Below are positions 26,604 through 27,416 of a DNA stretch of 27,416 nucleotides, piece after piece. The stretch lies in NCBI GenBank assembly GCA_946479255.1, contig CAMLFK010000034.1, positions 1 through 27,416 on the forward strand. Reading direction: 5' to 3'. Below the pieces are notes generated by a model. It made no database searches and was not told where the DNA came from. It worked only from the letters and a program-made list of their open reading frames with translations. Both the position numbers and the translations under genes were made by a program. Position 1 is the first letter of the stretch; every line of letters begins with the position of its first letter. This DNA is from an uncultured Oxalobacteraceae bacterium. GTDB lineage: Bacteria; Pseudomonadota; Gammaproteobacteria; Burkholderiales; Burkholderiaceae.

Positions 26604-27221
26604 CTACTCCTTGTCAGGCATCAGGACCGGCTGTTGCTGAGCTTGCGCTTGCGGCTGCAGCGGCTCCGTGCTGGCCTGGCGCGGAGCATGCGGCTGACGC
26701 AGGTAGCGGGCCGTGTGGCGCCGCTCGTGCGTGTGGCCGCCGTTGGCCGGCCAGGTCAGGAAACGCGACAGTTCCTGCAAGGCGCGCTGGTACACATCCC
26801 GCTTGAACTCGATGACCACGTCCAGCGGCACCCAGTAGTCGTGCCAGCGCCAGGCGTCGAACTCGGGATGGTCGGTCAGGCGCAGGTTCACGTCATTGTC
26901 GCGCGTGCACATGCGCAGCAGAAACCAGATCTGTTTCTGCCCACGGTAATGCCCGCGGATTTCCCGCTTGATGAAGTGGTCCGGCACCTCGTAACGCAGC
27001 CAGTCGCGGGTGCGGCCGACGATCTTCACATGCTCCTGTCGTAGTCCAATCTCTTCTTCAAGTTCCCGGTACATGGCCTGTTCCGGTGTTTCTCCATATT
27101 TGATGCCCCCTTGCGGGAACTGCCATGAGTGCTCGCGCACCCGCTTACCCCACCACACCTCGTTATGGGCGTTGAGCAGGATGATGCCGACGTTAGGGCG
27201 GAACCCTTCCCGATCGAGCAT
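26604..27221 (-). CDS. rppH: RNA pyrophosphohydrolase (Nudix)
   Basis: This 205-residue protein removes pyrophosphate from the 5' end of mRNA, starting 5'-end-dependent decay. The Nudix box runs from G38 to L60, with the core R52-E-L-E-E-E-I-G59. [32 protein letters not shown] and [25 protein letters not shown] are RppH signatures. A GAGGTG ribosome site precedes the ATG. The catalytic part ends near residue 155. The remaining 50 residues form a His/Gln/Pro-rich tail (for example [16 protein letters not shown]) that makes it longer than the E. coli enzyme (176 residues). Similar tails are common in Burkholderiales. It has its own terminator. Confidence 0.93.
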   Translation of the reverse strand: MLDREGFRPNVGIILLNAHNEVWWGKRVREHSWQFPQGGIKYGETPEQAMYRELEEEIGLRQEHVKIVGRTRDWLRYEVPDHFIKREIRGHYRGQKQIWFLLRMCTRDNDVNLRLTDHPEFDAWRWHDYWVPLDVVIEFKRDVYQRALQELSRFLTWPANGGHTHERRHTARYLRQPHAPRQASTEPLQPQAQAQQQPVLMPDKE

Positions 27222-27416
27222 GATGCACCTCGAAACTTTCTGCCGGCGTGCGCCTTCTTACATATTTACCCACAAATCCCGGCACCCACCATGGTTTCGA
27301 CTGGCGAAACCGGCGGGAGCCGCATCAAACAGGGCCATTTCTATAAAGATTGGACGCATCTGCCAGCTAATCCTTTAAAATTAGGTTGATTATAACCCTC
27401 TCTTTTTAAAAAGAAT
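27222..27416. other. upstream region of rppH, no gene seen
   Basis: No supported gene lies here. The last 50 bases become AT-rich, with TATAAC (27391-27396) and a perfect 14-base palindrome TCTTTTTAAAAAGA (27401-27414). It may be the control region of a rightward gene beyond the window, but no full promoter pair is convincing. Confidence 0.4.

Overview
The window is GC-rich chromosomal DNA, densely packed with housekeeping and accessory genes. The gene set points to a betaproteobacterium of the Burkholderiales, most likely an Oxalobacteraceae of the Massilia/Duganella/Janthinobacterium kind. The clues are the ArgH N-terminus, a DUF1841 protein, betaproteobacterial ParC and RppH sequences, small class I cytochromes c, and dispersed GTCA-headed hairpin repeats. 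This placement is inferred from protein style, not from a search. No rRNA, tRNA, CRISPR array, prophage or complete insertion sequence was seen.

Layout. 1-641: the start of argH (leftward) and a divergent GNAT acetyltransferase. 670-4773: a leftward pair (M14-type deacylase, YfcC-type carrier) divergent from a secreted cyanophycinase, which together look like a module for using cyanophycin or acylated amino acids. 4903-5370: a small secreted Lys/Ala/Glu-rich helical protein with a strong terminator. 5517-9929: parE and parC (topoisomerase IV), each followed by a related 3' hairpin. 10002-10889: a protein with two degenerate receiver-like modules. 11012-11962: a class I amidotransferase-like gamma-glutamyl hydrolase (C26). 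11963-12801: a gene-poor, lower-GC stretch with two REPIN-like palindromes and a decayed copy of the 3' end of the next gene. 12802-15111: a cation/proton antiporter and a YbdK-type gamma-glutamyl ligase, fused stop-to-start. 15295-17904: a tightly coupled MoxR ATPase - GNAT - VWA operon. 18078-23630: a very large thioester-containing alpha-2-macroglobulin, divergent from MoxR. 23772-24456: two small cytochromes c with their own promoter and terminator. 24530-26465: a probable tonB - alpha/beta hydrolase - DUF1841 operon. 26604-27221: rppH with its own terminator.

How the genes fit together. The clearest functional modules are topoisomerase IV, the cyanophycin locus (secreted depolymerase, carrier, intracellular zinc deacylase), the AAA+/VWA pair (RavA-ViaA-like logic, with an acetyltransferase inserted), and the convergent gamma-glutamyl hydrolase and gamma-glutamyl ligase.

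The most unusual points are the receiver-like protein that has lost its phosphorylation residues, the alpha-2-macroglobulin without PbpC or a lipobox and with an unclear (possibly AUC) start codon, and the REPIN cluster beside a gene-end relic. I do not claim a wholly new system. The cyanophycin locus and the MoxR-GNAT-VWA operon are the best candidates for follow-up.
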